From assembly GCA_947372005.1 (NCBI GenBank), contig CANBRV010000025.1:1-15017 (forward strand): a stretch of 15,017 bases of DNA, written 5' to 3'. Positions 13,980 through 15,017 of this stretch are shown here, piece after piece (within the stretch, counting starts at the first letter, position 1; each line of letters opens with the position of its first letter). The position numbers were made by a program, and so were the translations under genes. The notes under the pieces are model-generated. The model worked only from the letters and a program-made list of their open reading frames with translations, was not told the DNA's origin and made no database searches. The DNA comes from Comamonadaceae bacterium. Its GTDB lineage: Bacteria; Pseudomonadota; Gammaproteobacteria; Burkholderiales; Burkholderiaceae_C.

Positions 13980-15017
13980 TACGTCAAGCACGGATCGGCA
14001 AAATTGGCTGTTGGCTGATTGGCTCAAACACTGCGAGGGTATCCACCCTATCGGCATCGACATGGGTCTTACCAGAGTAAGTGCCGTCGCAAGCCGCATG
14101 GCGCTTGGCTTTACGTGCCCTGTCATCACCGTCGCGGGCACCAATGGCAAAGGATCTACCTGCGCAATGCTTGAATCCATTTTGTCAGAAGCGGGCTTTA
14201 AAACGGGCGTTTATAGCTCGCCGCATCTGGTGCATTTTGAGGAGCGCTGCCGTCTGCAGCGCCAAGTCATCAAAGCCGATTTACTGTTTCCGCATTTAGA
14301 AAAAGTCGAGCTGGCGCGATTGGCGGAGCCTGCCATTTCGCTCACTTATTACGAGTTCACCACGCTAGCAATTTTGTCGCTGATGAGCACATCTAACCTT
14401 GACATTGCCATCCTAGAAGTTGGTCTTGGCGGGCGCTTAGACGCTACCAACATCATTGATGCCGATTGTGCCGTGATTACCAGCATTGACCTTGACCATA
14501 CCGAGCTGCTCGGTCACACCCGCGAAGCGATTGGCTTTGAAAAGGCAGGCATCATGCGTGCAGGCAAACCCGTCATTTGCAGCGACCCGCTTCCACCGCA
14601 GAGCATTAGCAAACACGCAGCAGACATTGGTGCAGACTTGTGGCTACTCGCACGTGACTTCCACTTGGGCGGAGACAAGCAGCAATGGTCTTGGGCAGCG
14701 TCTGAGGGACGTGGTCGCAGGCAGTACCACGGCCTTGCCTACCCTGCGCTGCGCGGCGCAAACCAACTCATCAATGCAGCAGGGGTCATCGCGGCGCTGG
14801 ATGCCATAAGGCCGCTCTTGCCCGTAACGGCGCAAGCAGTGCGCAATGGTTTTGCCTTTGTCGAGTTTCCAGGGCGTTTTCAAATCATTCCAGGCCAACC
14901 GACCTTGGTGCTGGACGTAGCGCATAACCCGCATTCGGTGGCGGCACTCACAGCTAATTTAGATGCGATGAGCTATCACCCCCGTACCCACGCTGTGTTT
15001 GGTGCGATGGCAGACAA
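13972..15017 (+). CDS. folC: Bifunctional dihydrofolate/folylpolyglutamate synthase, 3' end cut by window edge
   Basis: Mur-ligase-family enzyme that adds glutamate to dihydropteroate and then to reduced folates, using ATP. The first 348 of an expected 420-450 residues are present. Motifs in order: the P-loop VAGTNGKGST (54-63), SSPHL (82-86), EVGLGGRLDATN (149-160), the DLDHTELLG metal/ATP region (173-181), FEKAGIMR with the usual Lys (K191), and LDVAHNPHS at the start of the C-terminal domain (about 314-322). ATG 13972 overlaps the roxA stop by 8 bases, and the nearest ribosome site is GGTGG inside roxA, so translation is probably coupled. The second, C-terminal lobe is mostly missing because of the window edge, not a lesion. 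Confidence 0.94.
   Translation, partial: MLNTSSTDRQNWLLADWLKHCEGIHPIGIDMGLTRVSAVASRMALGFTCPVITVAGTNGKGSTCAMLESILSEAGFKTGVYSSPHLVHFEERCRLQRQVIKADLLFPHLEKVELARLAEPAISLTYYEFTTLAILSLMSTSNLDIAILEVGLGGRLDATNIIDADCAVITSIDLDHTELLGHTREAIGFEKAGIMRAGKPVICSDPLPPQSISKHAADIGADLWLLARDFHLGGDKQQWSWAASEGRGRRQYHGLAYPALRGANQLINAAGVIAALDAIRPLLPVTAQAVRNGFAFVEFPGRFQIIPGQPTLVLDVAHNPHSVAALTANLDAMSYHPRTHAVFGAMAD

Noticed and set aside
1..15017. CRISPR array, mobile element, phage or defence system, tRNA or rRNA
   Set aside because: I looked on both strands and found no regularly spaced repeats, transposase or integrase, known defence domains, cloverleaf-type sequence or rRNA segments.

Overview
The window is about 15 kb of densely packed bacterial chromosome with sixteen protein genes and almost no non-coding DNA. 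By eye the base composition is near half G+C. The gene families and their variants (DUF599 protein, SlyD-like FKBP without a His tail, RoxA-type cupin beside folC, a 374-residue KAS III) suggest a betaproteobacterium, probably Burkholderiales. This is inferred from family resemblance only; no rRNA or other phylogenetic marker is present and I do not commit to a genus. There are no mobile elements, CRISPR arrays, tRNAs or rRNAs.

Layout. Positions 1-3671 (minus): a two-gene RND efflux operon, a lipoprotein adaptor followed by an inner-membrane permease that runs off the left edge. Positions 3765-4652 (plus): trhO, a rhodanese-type tRNA U34 hydroxylase, divergent from the pump with a 13-bp palindrome between them. 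Positions 4615-5313 (minus): a DUF599 membrane protein whose 3' end overlaps that of trhO. Positions 5387-7133 (minus): a redox-type operon of pirin, DoxX and a flavodoxin-like protein, with a REP-like hairpin just after its last gene. Positions 7240-12224 (plus): a LysR regulator divergent from pirin, followed by gluQRS, a class-C beta-lactamase-fold serine hydrolase, a KAS III-like condensing enzyme and trmB. All four junctions in this chain are 4-base ATGA overlaps. Positions 12211-12816 (minus): a SlyD-like FKBP prolyl isomerase. Positions 12834-15017 (plus): roxA (ribosomal protein uL16 hydroxylase) overlapping folC, which runs off the right edge.

How the genes fit together. The pump pair probably works with an outer-membrane TolC-type channel not seen here. 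Pirin, DoxX and flavodoxin with a divergent LysR form a recognisable redox or electrophile-stress neighbourhood, with the LysR protein the obvious candidate regulator. Five genes act on translation or protein folding: trhO (tRNA U34), gluQRS (tRNA queuosine 34), trmB (tRNA G46), roxA (uL16) and slyD. The serine hydrolase and KAS III pair in the middle of the ATGA chain is the least explained part. Nothing here is clearly a new defence or mobile system; the notable points are gene architecture, compact divergent starts and candidate regulatory palindromes.
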